A program made the position numbers and the translations under genes. A stretch of DNA of 64,000 nucleotides, taken from Salinibacillus kushneri (lineage in GTDB: Bacteria; Bacillota; Bacilli; Bacillales; Alkalibacillaceae). The notes under the pieces were generated by a model that ran no database searches, was not told the origin of the DNA, and saw only the letters and a program-made list of their open reading frames with translations. The stretch's first letter is position 1. Each line of letters opens with the position of its first letter. Location of the stretch: the NCBI RefSeq assembly GCF_900111405.1, contig NZ_FOHJ01000009.1:1-64000 (forward strand), in the 5' to 3' direction. This document shows positions 26,731 through 36,169 of this stretch, piece by piece.

Positions 26731-27674
26731 TATGAATCCTCCTTATACCACTCAAGAAAAGCCTTCATAGAATCCGGATCCTGAACAGCAAATGTTTTCA
26801 CTCTCCGTTTAACTTTACGGACTAACCCCGATAAAACCTTGCCATTCCCTACTTCCACAAACGCGTCGACGTCTTGTTCCAGCATGTTAGAAATAGTTTC
26901 CGAAAAACGAACGGGAGAATAAAGCTGTTTTATAAGAAGATTTTTAATTTCAGTCTGATCTTGTACTGGAGATGCTGTCACATTCGCATATACAGGGAAA
27001 ATTGCATTTTGAATAGTTACTTGATTCAGTTCTGCTTCTAATTCACCACTTGCCGGTTCCATTAAGCGAGAGTGAAATGGACCACTAACGTTTAGTGGAA
27101 GTACACGTTTTGCTCCATTTTCCTTCAATTTATCAATGGCTTGATCAATTCCTTGTTTCGTACCAGATATAACAATCTGTCCAGGACAGTTGTCATTTGC
27201 AATATCAACCACTTCGCCATTTTCGGAGATTTCCGTTATGGTCTCCTGTATGGTTGATTCATCAAGACCTAATACCGCAGCCATTGAGCCTTTACCTGCT
27301 GGATAAGCCTTTTCCATTAAACGTCCTCTTGTTTGAACAAGTTTAAGACCATCTTCTGGTGAAAGAGCTTTAGCACTCACCAAAGCACTGTATTCTCCTA
27401 AACTATGGCCGGCTGCCATATCAGGATGTACACCCTCTTTTTCAAGAACCTTTAAAGCTGAAAGACTCGATAAAAGCAAGGCGGGCTGTGCATGTTCCGT
27501 TTTCGTAAGTTCCTCTGCTGGTCCTTCAAACATGAGCTTTTTAATAGGGACTTGTAACGTTTCTTCAGCTTGATCCACTAAAGCTTTTACATCTTCATCA
27601 TGTTCATAAAAAGCTTTGGTCATACCAATCTCCTGAGAGCCCTGTCCAGGAAATAAGAATGCTACTTTTTTCAT
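26730..27674 (-). CDS. fabD: Malonyl-CoA:ACP transacylase FabD
   Basis: FabD transfers malonyl groups from CoA to ACP to start chain elongation. The 314-residue protein has the N-terminal FLFPGQGSQ oxyanion motif, the active-site Ser in [11 protein letters not shown] around residue 88, and the catalytic His in [10 protein letters not shown]. It overlaps plsX by four bases and fabG by one, indicating coupled translation in the fapR-plsX-fabD-fabG unit. Confidence 0.97.
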   Translation of the reverse strand: MKKVAFLFPGQGSQEIGMTKAFYEHDEDVKALVDQAEETLQVPIKKLMFEGPAEELTKTEHAQPALLLSSLSALKVLEKEGVHPDMAAGHSLGEYSALVSAKALSPEDGLKLVQTRGRLMEKAYPAGKGSMAAVLGLDESTIQETITEISENGEVVDIANDNCPGQIVISGTKQGIDQAIDKLKENGAKRVLPLNVSGPFHSRLMEPASGELEAELNQVTIQNAIFPVYANVTASPVQDQTEIKNLLIKQLYSPVRFSETISNMLEQDVDAFVEVGNGKVLSGLVRKVKRRVKTFAVQDPDSMKAFLEWYKEDS

Positions 27675-28675
27675 TCGTTCGCCTCCTCTGTGTTATAGGA
27701 TTGTACCGTTTCTTCAATTTTAGTTGTCACATCTCTTTCTACTAACTGACACGCTTGTTGAATAGCATTGTATACAGCTGTAGCATTGGAGGAACCATGC
27801 GCCTTAATAACAGGTGCAGCTAAACCGAATAAACCTGCCCCTCCATATTCAGAATAATCAAGCTTTCCCTTCAATCCTTTCAAATCAGATTTCAGTACTC
27901 CAGCTGCTATTTTTGTTTTCATGTTTTTCATGAAAACTTCCTTTAACATTGAAAACATTCCTAAAGCTGTTCCTTCTATGGATTTGAGTGCAACATTACC
28001 TGAAAAACCATCGGTAACAACCACATCAGCTACACCATCTAAGAAGTCTCTGGCTTCAACGTTCCCTACAAAATTAATCGGTGCGTCCTCCATTAATTGA
28101 AAGGCTTTTTTCGCTAAATCCGTACCCTTTTGGTTTTCCGTTCCAACATTTAGCAAACCTACTCTTGGGCTTTGAATTCCACGGACTTTTTCTGCATAAA
28201 TCGAGCCCATCAATCCGTATTGTAATAAATGTTGAGGCTTTGCATCTACATTAGCACCGACATCAAGCAGTAAAAATCCTTTTCCGTCTAGGGTAGGGAG
28301 TGTCGGACTTAATGCAGGGCGATCAATTCCTTTTATACGACCTACGATAAATAAACCTGCACTCATTAATGCGCCTGTGTTGCCCGCTGAAATACAGGCG
28401 TCTGCTCTTCCTTCCTTCACTTCATTTGCCATCATCACCATGGAAGCCTGTTTCTTACGTCTAACAGCCCGAACAGGCTCATCTTCAGTATTTATAACCT
28501 CTGTTGTATGTATAATTTCGATTCGATTGGTTTGAGTGAGATGCGGTTTTATTTGGTCCTCATCACCAACAAGTACGATGGATAAATCAGATATATTTTC
28601 AACCGCCATGCAAGCTCCCTTTACAATGGATTCAGGAGCATGATCTCCACCCATTGCATCTATTGCTAATTTCAT
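27671..28675 (-). CDS. plsX: Phosphate acyltransferase PlsX
   Basis: PlsX makes acyl-phosphate from acyl-ACP for the PlsY step of phosphatidic acid synthesis. The 334-residue protein starts [15 protein letters not shown], the family N-terminus, and shows the conserved [26 protein letters not shown] and [12 protein letters not shown] segments. It overlaps both fapR and fabD by four bases (ATGA), typical of this FapR-controlled operon. Confidence 0.97.
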   Translation of the reverse strand: MKLAIDAMGGDHAPESIVKGACMAVENISDLSIVLVGDEDQIKPHLTQTNRIEIIHTTEVINTEDEPVRAVRRKKQASMVMMANEVKEGRADACISAGNTGALMSAGLFIVGRIKGIDRPALSPTLPTLDGKGFLLLDVGANVDAKPQHLLQYGLMGSIYAEKVRGIQSPRVGLLNVGTENQKGTDLAKKAFQLMEDAPINFVGNVEARDFLDGVADVVVTDGFSGNVALKSIEGTALGMFSMLKEVFMKNMKTKIAAGVLKSDLKGLKGKLDYSEYGGAGLFGLAAPVIKAHGSSNATAVYNAIQQACQLVERDVTTKIEETVQSYNTEEANE

Positions 28676-29253
28676 TCGGTTGCCTCTCCTTTTTGTTCAT
28701 TTGAGCGGTACATTTCAAATATCCCTTGAAAAACGAGTTCATTATCGACAAAGCTTTGTACAGATACAATGGTATGGTCTTTTTCATCGTTTCCCTTAAC
28801 ATCTGCTTTGGCGACAACACGTTCTCCCTCTTTTACCTGACGTTTAAATTGTATATCAGATCTGGCTGTTAACGCCAGTTCATCATTAATTACTGCCACA
28901 GCTAATGAATTAGCCTGGGCAAACAGGTGATGGCCTCTTGCGATTTTATTGCGTGAAAAAACGTGTTCTCTCCCTATGTCTAAAATGGAGATCGCACGCT
29001 CATCCAGCTCTAAATCAATTACTTCTCCTATTATTTCATCAATCGGCAAAGCTTTGACTGTTTCATTCCATTCGTTCGTAGCGACGGATTTAATACGTTC
29101 CCGGACTTCTGGTATAGAAAGCTCCATTCGGTCTAATCGAATGGTCTGTATACTGACTCCAAACTTCTTAGCAAGTTCTTCGTCTGTAATAAAAGGCATC
29201 GTAGTTATGGTTTCTTTTAATTCCGACTGTCGTTCTTTTTTTGTTTTTTTCAT
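28672..29253 (-). CDS. fapR: Fatty acid and phospholipid biosynthesis repressor FapR
   Basis: FapR represses lipid synthesis genes and is released by malonyl-CoA. The 193-residue protein has an N-terminal HTH ([22 protein letters not shown]) and a C-terminal hot-dog ligand domain with [16 protein letters not shown]. The start at 29253 ([11 protein letters not shown]) matches the family; the longer frame starts at a GTG three codons earlier. A canonical FapR operator overlaps its own promoter, so it is autoregulated. Confidence 0.97.
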   Translation of the reverse strand: MKKTKKERQSELKETITTMPFITDEELAKKFGVSIQTIRLDRMELSIPEVRERIKSVATNEWNETVKALPIDEIIGEVIDLELDERAISILDIGREHVFSRNKIARGHHLFAQANSLAVAVINDELALTARSDIQFKRQVKEGERVVAKADVKGNDEKDHTIVSVQSFVDNELVFQGIFEMYRSNEQKGEATE

Positions 29254-29269
29254 GAGTGACACCGTCCAG

Positions 29270-29287
29270 ATTATGACTAGGTACTAA
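29270..29287 (-). promoter_or_regulatory. FapR operator
   Basis: Minus-strand TTAGTACCTAGTCATAAT closely matches the known FapR site (TTAGTACCT with spaced inverted half). It lies directly downstream of the fapR -10, so bound FapR would block initiation of fapR-plsX-fabD-fabG. Confidence 0.85.
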
Positions 29288-29291
29288 TAGT

Positions 29292-29320
29292 AATATATAA
29301 TACCTGAAGATTATATGCAA
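29292..29320 (-). promoter_or_regulatory. Predicted sigma-A promoter for fapR-plsX-fabD-fabG
   Basis: Minus-strand TTGCAT (29315-29320), 17-base spacer and TATATT (29292-29297), abutting the FapR operator. Confidence 0.7.
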
Positions 29321-29329
29321 TACTTTTTT

Positions 29330-31378
29330 CTAATCCAAAACCTGTCCTTTCACATAAGGGTCATTCTCTACTCTGGTCTTAAGTTTTTGATAGGATGGAT
29401 CTGTAAATAATTTTCCTGATTCAATAATTTCAACCGCATCTTTTCTTGCTGTTTCTAAAGCACGATAATCTTGTACTAAATCAGCTACTTTAAACTCAGG
29501 CAATCCGCTTTGTTTTTTTCCAAAGAAATCGCCAGGTCCTCTTAGCTTCAAGTCATGCTCTGATAACTCAAATCCATCATTCGTTTCAGACATGATACGC
29601 ATTCTTTCTTTACCCGTTTCACTTTTCGGATCAGCTAATAAAATGCAATAACTTTGCGCATCTCCTCTTCCTACACGACCTCTCAATTGGTGTAGCTGGG
29701 AAAGGCCGAAGCGTTCAGCATCATAAATGAACATAATCGTGGCATTAGGTACATTTACACCTACTTCAACTACTGTGGTAGAAACAAGAACGTGTAATTC
29801 ATTATTAGCAAACTGCTGCATTACATCTTCTTTCTCATCAGTATGGAGGCGTCCATGCATTAAGCCTACTTTTACGTCATTAGGAAATAATGCTTTTAGT
29901 TGTTGATGAAGATCAACAGCATTTTGTATATCAAGCTTGTCTGATTCCTCCACAAGCGGGCATATTACATAGGCCTGATGCCCATTTTTCATTTCTTTAT
30001 AAATAAATCGTAATACTCGATTTAACATATTTTCTTTCACCCAATAGGTTTCAACCGGCTTTCTTCCTTCTGGCATTTCATCAATAACGGAAACATCCAT
30101 ATCTCCAAATGAAGTAATGGCTAACGTCCTTGGAATAGGTGTTGCAGTCATAAATAACACATCAGGTTGTAACCCCTTGTCACGTAATGCCCGGCGTTGC
30201 TCAACTCCGAATCGATGTTGCTCATCTACAATCACAAATCCTAAATCATGAAAAAACACATCATCCTGAATGAGGGCATGTGTACCAACAATAATCTGAG
30301 CTTCATTTGATTCAATTTTATGTAAGATTTCCTTCCGTTTTTTTCCTTTAACAGAACCTGATAAAAGTACTACTTCTGCTTGATCAGCAAATAGCTCCTG
30401 CAAAGATTCATGGTGCTGCTCAGCTAATATTTCTGTTGGAACCATTAGAGCTCCCTGTTTACCTGCGCTAATTGCAGCATACAGACCAATCGCTGCTACA
30501 ACCGTTTTACCAGAACCCACATCACCTTGTAATAATCGATTCATTCGATAAGGCCTTTGCAAATCGTTCAATATTTCCTCTAAGGCTTTAGATTGAGCCT
30601 CTGTAAGAGAAAATGGAAGACTTTGAACAAACGCATTCGTACGGTCAGAGTCGATTTTTATGGCATTTCCCATTGTTGCTTCTCTTTTTTGTTTTCGTAA
30701 CCATTGCATTTTCAATTGGAATAAAAGTAATTCTTCATATATAAATCTTCTTTTGGCATGTTTTAAGAGGTGTCCGTTACCAGGGAAATGCATTTGCTCC
30801 AAGGCTTGGATACGCGGAGGAAGTTTATAGCTTGTTAAAAATTCTTCCGGGAGAATTTCTTCTATTTCATTCTTATAGGTTTGCAGAGCATACCGCATAG
30901 TTTTACGCAAAAACCCTAGCGATACCTTTCCTCTTAGGGAGTATACGGGCTGAATAGTATCCTTTTCTTTCACTTTACCTTTTTTAAATTGACTTACTGT
31001 AATTTGCAGACGATGTTGATCCCATTTACCTATAACCGTAATCAGTTCACCTTGCTTCAAATGCTTCTTCACGTATGTCTGATTAAAAAAGACCGCTTTT
31101 ACTGCGATTTGATCAATCTCCAAAGTAACAACCAGGCGTGATTTTTTTCGTCCATAAAAGGCCAGGGAAGGTTCCGATACAACCTTCCCTACTAGTGTTG
31201 CTTTTTCTTGATGTTCAAGCTCTGTTATGGGCTTAATTTCATGAACATCGTATCGGAATGGAAAATAAAATAGAAAATCTTCAACCGTTTCAATTCCCAT
31301 CTCGTACAAGTCACTTTCTATTTTTTCTCCTATTCCTTTGATATTTGAAACGGGTACATTAGATAACAAGTTTCTCAC
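29330..31378 (-). CDS. recG: ATP-dependent DNA helicase RecG
   Basis: RecG regresses stalled replication forks and migrates branched DNA. The 682-residue protein has the N-terminal OB wedge domain (about 60-165) and the helicase core: Walker A LQGDVGSGKTVVAA near residue 285, DEQH box FVIVDEQHRFGV, MTATPIPRTLA, and motif VI LHQLRGRVGRG. The C-terminal LRGPGDFFGKKQSG is a family signature. Its GTG start overlaps the sdaAA stop by four bases. Confidence 0.97.
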   Translation of the reverse strand: MRNLLSNVPVSNIKGIGEKIESDLYEMGIETVEDFLFYFPFRYDVHEIKPITELEHQEKATLVGKVVSEPSLAFYGRKKSRLVVTLEIDQIAVKAVFFNQTYVKKHLKQGELITVIGKWDQHRLQITVSQFKKGKVKEKDTIQPVYSLRGKVSLGFLRKTMRYALQTYKNEIEEILPEEFLTSYKLPPRIQALEQMHFPGNGHLLKHAKRRFIYEELLLFQLKMQWLRKQKREATMGNAIKIDSDRTNAFVQSLPFSLTEAQSKALEEILNDLQRPYRMNRLLQGDVGSGKTVVAAIGLYAAISAGKQGALMVPTEILAEQHHESLQELFADQAEVVLLSGSVKGKKRKEILHKIESNEAQIIVGTHALIQDDVFFHDLGFVIVDEQHRFGVEQRRALRDKGLQPDVLFMTATPIPRTLAITSFGDMDVSVIDEMPEGRKPVETYWVKENMLNRVLRFIYKEMKNGHQAYVICPLVEESDKLDIQNAVDLHQQLKALFPNDVKVGLMHGRLHTDEKEDVMQQFANNELHVLVSTTVVEVGVNVPNATIMFIYDAERFGLSQLHQLRGRVGRGDAQSYCILLADPKSETGKERMRIMSETNDGFELSEHDLKLRGPGDFFGKKQSGLPEFKVADLVQDYRALETARKDAVEIIESGKLFTDPSYQKLKTRVENDPYVKGQVLD

Positions 31379-32259
31379 TCTTTCTGTAACGAGGTTCCAT
31401 AAATTTGTTCTTCAATCGCCCTACCTGTAGGGGTTGCAGCCAGACCACCCTGCGCAGTCTCTTTGAAGGCAACAGGCATACGCTGTCCAATTCGAAACAT
31501 TGCTTCAATTACTTCATCACATGGAATGCGGCTCGTTACACCTGCTAACGCCATATCAGCAGATACCATAGCATTTGAAGCACCCATAGCATTACGTTTT
31601 ACACATGGGACCTCAACAAGGCCTGCAACTGGGTCACAGACTAGACCTAACATGTTTTTCAAGGTGATAGCCATCGCCTCTGCAGACTGTTGAGGGGTTC
31701 CCCCGGCCATTTCAACAATTGCGGCAGATGCCATTCCTGCAGCAGACCCTACTTCCGCCTGACAGCCACCTGCAGCCCCTGAAATCGAAGCATTATTAGC
31801 TATAACTTGGCCAAAGGCTCCTGAAGTAAATAAGTAGCGAATCATTTCCTCTCTGGTAGGATGTAATTTTTCTTTTACAGCGAATAAGGTTCCCGGTACA
31901 CATCCTGCACTTCCCGCAGTAGGTGTCGCACAGATAATTCCCATCGCTGCGTTCACTTCATTTGTAGCAACTGCCTTACTTACTGCATCTAAAAGCAAAT
32001 GACCTGATAAAGGTTCAGCATTTTTCATATAGTTTTGGATTAATACAGCATCTCCACCTGTTAAACCTGAACGGGATTTGACCCCTTTCAAACCGTCTTC
32101 AACTGCTTTTTCCATCACGGATAAATTCTCATCCATCTGTTCCATGACTTTTTCTCTGGACTTTTCGGTTACTTCCATTTCCTGACGAATCATCACTTCA
32201 GAAATGGGTATATTTTGGCTTTCGGCAAGCTCTACTAATTGACGGACATTTTTAAACAA
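31375..32259 (-). CDS. sdaAA: L-serine dehydratase, iron-sulfur-dependent, alpha subunit
   Basis: With SdaAB it deaminates serine to pyruvate using a [4Fe-4S] cluster. The 294-residue protein contains the conserved Cys segments CATPTAGSAGCVPGT, GGCQAEVGSAAGMASAA and VCDPVAGLVEVPCVKRN that hold the cluster and substrate. The start is a TTG with GGAGGGGG five bases upstream. It follows sdaAB by 26 bp and is coupled to recG. Confidence 0.96.
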   Translation of the reverse strand: MFKNVRQLVELAESQNIPISEVMIRQEMEVTEKSREKVMEQMDENLSVMEKAVEDGLKGVKSRSGLTGGDAVLIQNYMKNAEPLSGHLLLDAVSKAVATNEVNAAMGIICATPTAGSAGCVPGTLFAVKEKLHPTREEMIRYLFTSGAFGQVIANNASISGAAGGCQAEVGSAAGMASAAIVEMAGGTPQQSAEAMAITLKNMLGLVCDPVAGLVEVPCVKRNAMGASNAMVSADMALAGVTSRIPCDEVIEAMFRIGQRMPVAFKETAQGGLAATPTGRAIEEQIYGTSLQKE

Positions 32260-32285
32260 ACAATCCCCCTCCCTTTCTGTAAAGG

Positions 32286-32948
32286 TTAGTCCGAAACTCT
32301 AACCACTTGCATTATATGATTTTCTTTTTCTAATTGAGTGATAATTTCCGGATCTATCTTTTGGTCAGTTTCAATGACCATTAAGGCTTCCTGACCTTGT
32401 TCGCGTCTCGAAACCTCCATATGACCAATGTTAATTTCATATTTTGCTAGTATTTGTGTTACTGAAGCAATAGCTCCAAATCGATCATTATGCATGACTA
32501 AAATGGCTGGATGGTGTCCGGTAAGTTTTAAGTCAAATCCATTTAATTCAGTGATTTCTGCTTTTCCGCCACCAATTGAAACGCCTACAAGTTCAATCTC
32601 TTTATGATTATCACCCGTTTGTATTCTTGCAGTATTGGGGTGTTCGGTTTTGGCTGACTCTTCGATAAATTCGATTTCAATTCCTTTTTCCTTTGCAATC
32701 GTTATCGAATCACCCAATCTCGTATCAAACGTATCAAAGTCTAGCAAACCACCAACAATAGCAACATCTGTACCATGTCCTTTATACGTATCTGCAAATG
32801 AACCGTATAGAAAAATCTTCGCCCATGCAGGTTCATTGCCTAAAAGCTGTCTGGCCATTCGCCCAATTCTTAAAACTCCCGCTGTATGCGAACTAGATGG
32901 CCCCACCATTACAGGACCAATAATGTCAAAAACAGAACGATATTTCAT
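32286..32948 (-). CDS. sdaAB: L-serine dehydratase, iron-sulfur-dependent, beta subunit
   Basis: This is the 220-residue partner subunit of SdaAA. It begins YRSVFDIIGPVMVGPSSSHTAG, the conserved core of the beta domain, and ends with an ACT-like domain (about 145-220: AILVMHNDRFGAIASVTQIL, then MEVSRREQGQEALMVIETD) that may sense serine. It has a near-consensus promoter just upstream and is first in the sdaAB-sdaAA-recG unit. Confidence 0.96.
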   Translation of the reverse strand: MKYRSVFDIIGPVMVGPSSSHTAGVLRIGRMARQLLGNEPAWAKIFLYGSFADTYKGHGTDVAIVGGLLDFDTFDTRLGDSITIAKEKGIEIEFIEESAKTEHPNTARIQTGDNHKEIELVGVSIGGGKAEITELNGFDLKLTGHHPAILVMHNDRFGAIASVTQILAKYEINIGHMEVSRREQGQEALMVIETDQKIDPEIITQLEKENHIMQVVRVSD

Positions 32949-32981
32949 ACTTTCACCATCCTACAAACATCTCTTATTTCT

Positions 32982-33010
32982 ATTTTATCCGTAAAACGCG
33001 AATATGCCAA
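32982..33010 (-). promoter_or_regulatory. Predicted sigma-A promoter for sdaAB-sdaAA-recG
   Basis: Minus-strand TTGGCA (33005-33010), exact 17-base spacer and TAAAAT (32982-32987), about 35 bases before the sdaAB start. Confidence 0.65.
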
Positions 33011-33235
33011 ATAAAAATTGGGTAAAAAAGCTTAAAGAGCCCATTTACATCCCTGCTATATAAAATCACCGTAAAGTTACACGCATTTCATAAGAGTGAT
33101 TGCTAACGTTAACGAAGGGTAAGAGCCTGTAGCTTACCATACACAAAAGTGGAGAGGTGGTTTTGGCTAGAAGACAATGATAAGGTCTGGAAGAGAGGTA
33201 TTCTAATTAAGATTCAATCATGTAAGCTTGTTTTG
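33011..33235. other. Unexplained non-coding stretch between sdaAB and fakA
   Basis: I see no gene, tRNA, T-box (no AGGGTGGNACCGCG-like motif on either strand) or known riboswitch here. Plus-strand 33150-33180 has GGAGAGGTGG followed by a TTG and only five sense codons before a stop. It may be a chance match or the remains of a decayed small gene. Confidence 0.4.
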
Positions 33236-33268
33236 ATAAAAAACCAGAGGATAGGTTTCCTCTGGTTC
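33236..33268 (-). terminator. Rho-independent terminator after fakA
   Basis: Minus-strand AACCAGAGGAA and CCTCTGGTT pair around a short loop and run into TTTTTATC. It lies about ten bases beyond the fakA stop. Confidence 0.85.
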
Positions 33269-33278
33269 ACATAACTTA

Positions 33279-34952
33279 TTATTCAACTGAAAAAATAAAA
33301 GAATAGATGGGCTGCTTGCCTTGATGCACTTCAACCTCCAGGTCATCAAAGTTTTCCTCAATATATGCCTGAATTTCATCAACCTCTTCGTCGGTACCCT
33401 CTTCTCCTTGCAGGATAGTTACAATTTCATCTTCTTCATCATCAATCATTGTCGTTAGCAATTCTTTCATGACACTCATTTTATCTTCATTTGTGGATTG
33501 AATACTTCCGTCTGCAATCCCCATATAATTCCCTTTTTCAATCGTCATTCTATCGATTTGAGTGTCACGTACAGCATATGTGATCTGACCTGTTTTCACT
33601 TCTTGTGCTGCATCCTTCATCACTTTTCCATTTTCCTGTAAAGATTTTTCTGGATGGAACATAAGTAAAGCACTCATCCCCTGAGGAACTGTCTTGGTTG
33701 GAACCACTTCAACCTCAACATCTACTAGTTCTGCAGCTTGTTGAGCAGACATAACAACATTTTTATTATTTGGCATTACAAATACCTTTTTGGCGTTCGC
33801 TTGGTTGATGGCATCAGCAATATCTTGTGTGCTAGGGTTCATGGTTTGTCCACCTTCAATCACAACGGTGGCACCCAGGCTCTCAAATAATTGTTTTATT
33901 CCATCCCCCATAGCAACGGTTACAATCCCGTATTCAGCTAGTTCTTGTTTTTTTTCAGGACTTCCCTTTTTTTCATCTCCAACGATATCTGTATGCTGTT
34001 TACGCATGTTCTCAATTTTTAAGTTAATCAAACTGCCGTATTTTTGTCCAAAATTAAGAACCTCTCCGGGATATTCCGCGTGTACGTGTACTTTAACAAG
34101 TTCATCATCAGAAACGACTAGTAGTGAATCGCCATGTTGACTTAAAGTATTTCGGAAGGATTCTTCATCAAAAGGGTTTTCCTTAAGCTTATCTTCTTCA
34201 AATTTAACCATAAACTCCGTGCAATAACCATATTCAATCTCTGATGTGTCCATAAAATCCTGATGCATTTTATGATGTTCAGCACTTACCATATCGTCCA
34301 TACTAACTTGAGCATCTGTCTGTTCAGGAACTTCTTCTCCTTTTAAAGAAGCCAAAAAGCCTTCATAGACCGTAACCAATCCCTGGCCACCACTATCAAC
34401 AACTCCAACCTCTTTTAACACAGGTAACAGCTCAGGGGTTTTTTCTAGTGATTTTTTGGCTGCATTTAAAATGATCTCCATTAATTCCGTCACATCATCA
34501 ACCGAATTCGAAGCATCTTTTCCCGCCTGAGCAGCATCTTTTGCTACAGTAAGAATTGTCCCTTCAACCGGCTTCATAACTGCCTTATAAGCTGTCTCAA
34601 CTCCTGCATCAAAAGCGTCGGCAAAATCTGATATATGTAGAACCTCTTTATCTTTAATCGATTTAGAAAAGCCTCGAAATAATTGCGACAAAATTACACC
34701 GGAGTTTCCTCTTGCTCCCATTAATAAGCCTTTTGCTAACGTTTCACCAATGGACCCAACATGATTGGATGTAGCCTTCTTCACTTCATCCGCACCAGAT
34801 GTCATCGTTAAATTCATATTGGTTCCTGTATCACCATCAGGGACCGGAAATACATTTAATGCATCAATCATTTTGGCGTTATTTGTTAAATGGGTTGCTC
34901 CCAGCAAAACCATTTGCGAAAATGTTTCACCATCTATTGTCTTTACCGTCAC
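33279..34952 (-). CDS. fakA: Fatty acid kinase catalytic subunit FakA (YloV, DAK-like)
   Basis: FakA phosphorylates fatty acids presented by a FakB protein, allowing reuse of exogenous fatty acids. The 557-residue protein has an N-terminal DhaL-type ATP-binding domain with VFPVPDGDTGTNMNLTM (residues ~29-45) and GARGNSGVILSQLFRGF. The middle domain includes CTEFMVKF, and the C-terminal DegV-like domain has KKVFVMPNNKNVVMSA. The start is GTG with GGAGG seven bases upstream. It follows yloU by 70 bp, and no fakB gene is in the window. Confidence 0.94.
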   Translation of the reverse strand: MTVKTIDGETFSQMVLLGATHLTNNAKMIDALNVFPVPDGDTGTNMNLTMTSGADEVKKATSNHVGSIGETLAKGLLMGARGNSGVILSQLFRGFSKSIKDKEVLHISDFADAFDAGVETAYKAVMKPVEGTILTVAKDAAQAGKDASNSVDDVTELMEIILNAAKKSLEKTPELLPVLKEVGVVDSGGQGLVTVYEGFLASLKGEEVPEQTDAQVSMDDMVSAEHHKMHQDFMDTSEIEYGYCTEFMVKFEEDKLKENPFDEESFRNTLSQHGDSLLVVSDDELVKVHVHAEYPGEVLNFGQKYGSLINLKIENMRKQHTDIVGDEKKGSPEKKQELAEYGIVTVAMGDGIKQLFESLGATVVIEGGQTMNPSTQDIADAINQANAKKVFVMPNNKNVVMSAQQAAELVDVEVEVVPTKTVPQGMSALLMFHPEKSLQENGKVMKDAAQEVKTGQITYAVRDTQIDRMTIEKGNYMGIADGSIQSTNEDKMSVMKELLTTMIDDEEDEIVTILQGEEGTDEEVDEIQAYIEENFDDLEVEVHQGKQPIYSFIFSVE

Positions 34953-35022
34953 GACACTTCCTCCTTCATACTTATCTCGTGTAAGAATAAAGCTTGCTTA
35001 CACGTGCCTAGCGATATTGATC

Positions 35023-35385
35023 CTAAGCATTGATGACTCGAACTCCTTGAACATAAATATTCACGGAGTCAACTGACAATCCTACTGTTTTATTTAAAGT
35101 ATATTTCACTTGGTTTTGAACATTATGAGCTACTTCGGAAATCTTAGTTCCATAACTTACAATAATATACATATCAATATGAATTTTATCTTCTTCTTGA
35201 CGTACTACAATGCCTTTAGAGAAATTTTCTTTTCGTAATATCTCGGCAAGTCCATCTCTTAATTGTTTTTTTGAAGCCATTCCAACGATTCCGTAGCATT
35301 CAACGGCAGCCCCGCCTGCTACTGTGGAAATCACCTCATTTGAAATGGTTACATGACCATATTCATTCTGCAAATCAATGGACAT
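35023..35385 (-). CDS. yloU: Asp23/Gls24 family envelope stress protein YloU
   Basis: The 120-residue protein belongs to the Asp23 family (alkaline-shock-type), with the conserved core EVISTVAGGAAVECYGIVGMASK and the C-terminal TVGLSVDSVNIYVQGVRV. It has no signal peptide or membrane segment. AGGAGG lies six bases before the ATG. It leads the yloU-fakA unit and diverges from rpmB; the same pairing occurs in B. subtilis. The precise function is unknown. Confidence 0.92.
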   Translation of the reverse strand: MSIDLQNEYGHVTISNEVISTVAGGAAVECYGIVGMASKKQLRDGLAEILRKENFSKGIVVRQEEDKIHIDMYIIVSYGTKISEVAHNVQNQVKYTLNKTVGLSVDSVNIYVQGVRVINA

Positions 35386-35674
35386 ATGAATCCTCCTCTA
35401 CAATTCACTTAACTCATGGATATTTTACTACAAAGACCTTCGTTTTAAAAGATAAGCTATATATGAATACAAATTCCCCTTCATACAATGGCCTAAAATG
35501 AACTTAATGTCAAGCATTTTTACTTTAACCCTTAAAGGATGGAAAAACCTTCTTATTTACTATCAGGATAAGAAGACAAATCGCCTGTTTCACATTGCAT
35601 TCTAGTACTGTTTGTGATAAATTAATTTAGTATGTACTGCATATAGTATGATACTGAATTAGGAGGGAATTAGA

Positions 35675-35863
35675 ATGTCTCGTAAATGTGCTGTTACTGG
35701 ACGTCAGACACGTTCTGGAAATAGTCGTTCACACGCAATGAATGCGAATAAACGTAAATGGAAATCCAATGTTCAAAAGGTACGTGTTATGATTGACGGA
35801 AAACCTCAAAAAGTTTATGTTTCTGCTCGTGCTTTGAAATCCGGCAAAATTAAGCGTGCATAA
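35675..35863 (+). CDS. rpmB: 50S ribosomal protein L28
   Basis: L28 is a small basic 50S protein. The 62-residue product starts [20 protein letters not shown], the family N-terminus, and ends [17 protein letters not shown]. Only one Cys (Cys5) is present, so it is the zinc-free form. AGGAGGG lies upstream of the ATG. It is transcribed opposite to its neighbours, as in B. subtilis, and is followed by a strong terminator. I could not pick a convincing promoter in the 289-base gap before it. Confidence 0.98.
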   Translation: MSRKCAVTGRQTRSGNSRSHAMNANKRKWKSNVQKVRVMIDGKPQKVYVSARALKSGKIKRA

Positions 35864-35883
35864 TGAACATCATTTAGAAGACT

Positions 35884-35917
35884 CGCATTCGCTTTTTACG
35901 CGAATGCGTTTGTTTTT
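35884..35917 (+). terminator. Rho-independent terminator after rpmB
   Basis: CGCATTCGC (35884-35892) pairs exactly with GCGAATGCG (35900-35908) around a seven-base loop, followed by TTTGTTTTTTT. Confidence 0.92.
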
Positions 35918-35943
35918 TTATAGTACGTTAAATTTTACCGTAC

Positions 35944-35983
35944 AAAAAAAGCTGTCAGACTATCTTGTTTGACAGCTTTTTTT
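35944..35983. terminator. Bidirectional terminator between rpmB and spoVM
   Basis: AAAAAAAGCTGTCA is mirrored by TGACAGCTTTTTTT with a loop of about 12 bases, so a T-run follows the stem on both strands. It would end spoVM transcripts and back up the rpmB terminator. Confidence 0.9.
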
Positions 35984-36023
35984 GATGGACCTGTACCATA
36001 TTGCTGTTGGGACCAAACCGACT

Positions 36024-36104
36024 TCATTCCTTTCTGAAAATCCCAATAATCCCTTTGACCATTCCACCGAGAAACCTTGGGAGTTTAATCGTATAAAATT
36101 TCAT
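36024..36104 (-). CDS. spoVM: Stage V sporulation peptide SpoVM
   Basis: This is a 26-codon gene too short for ordinary gene finding. The translation begins MKFYTIKLPRFLGG and ends GIIGIFRKE, almost the same as B. subtilis SpoVM (KFYTIKLPKFLGG), including the Pro that shapes the amphipathic helix. SpoVM recognises the convex forespore membrane and anchors the SpoIVA coat basement layer. GGAGGGGG lies upstream of the ATG. Its place between thiN and rpmB matches B. subtilis. It shows that the organism is a spore former. Confidence 0.96.
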   Translation of the reverse strand: MKFYTIKLPRFLGGMVKGIIGIFRKE

Positions 36105-36169
36105 CAGATCCCCCTCCTCTAGCGATCAAATCAAGATTCCACAATACCATATGATGAAATGAAGACGCA

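Noticed and set aside
33150-33190. Possible small gene with GGAGAGGTGG and a TTG start encoding Met-Ala-Arg-Arg-Gln
   Set aside because: It stops after five codons; a resemblance to the start of a small spore protein is too weak to annotate.
32949-33278. T-box or serine-responsive riboswitch upstream of sdaAB
   Set aside because: No T-box core motif, no anti-terminator pair and no terminator just before sdaAB on the minus strand.
33790-34140. 116-residue plus-strand open frame inside fakA
   Set aside because: Antisense shadow of fakA, Ser/Pro-rich with no ribosome-binding site.
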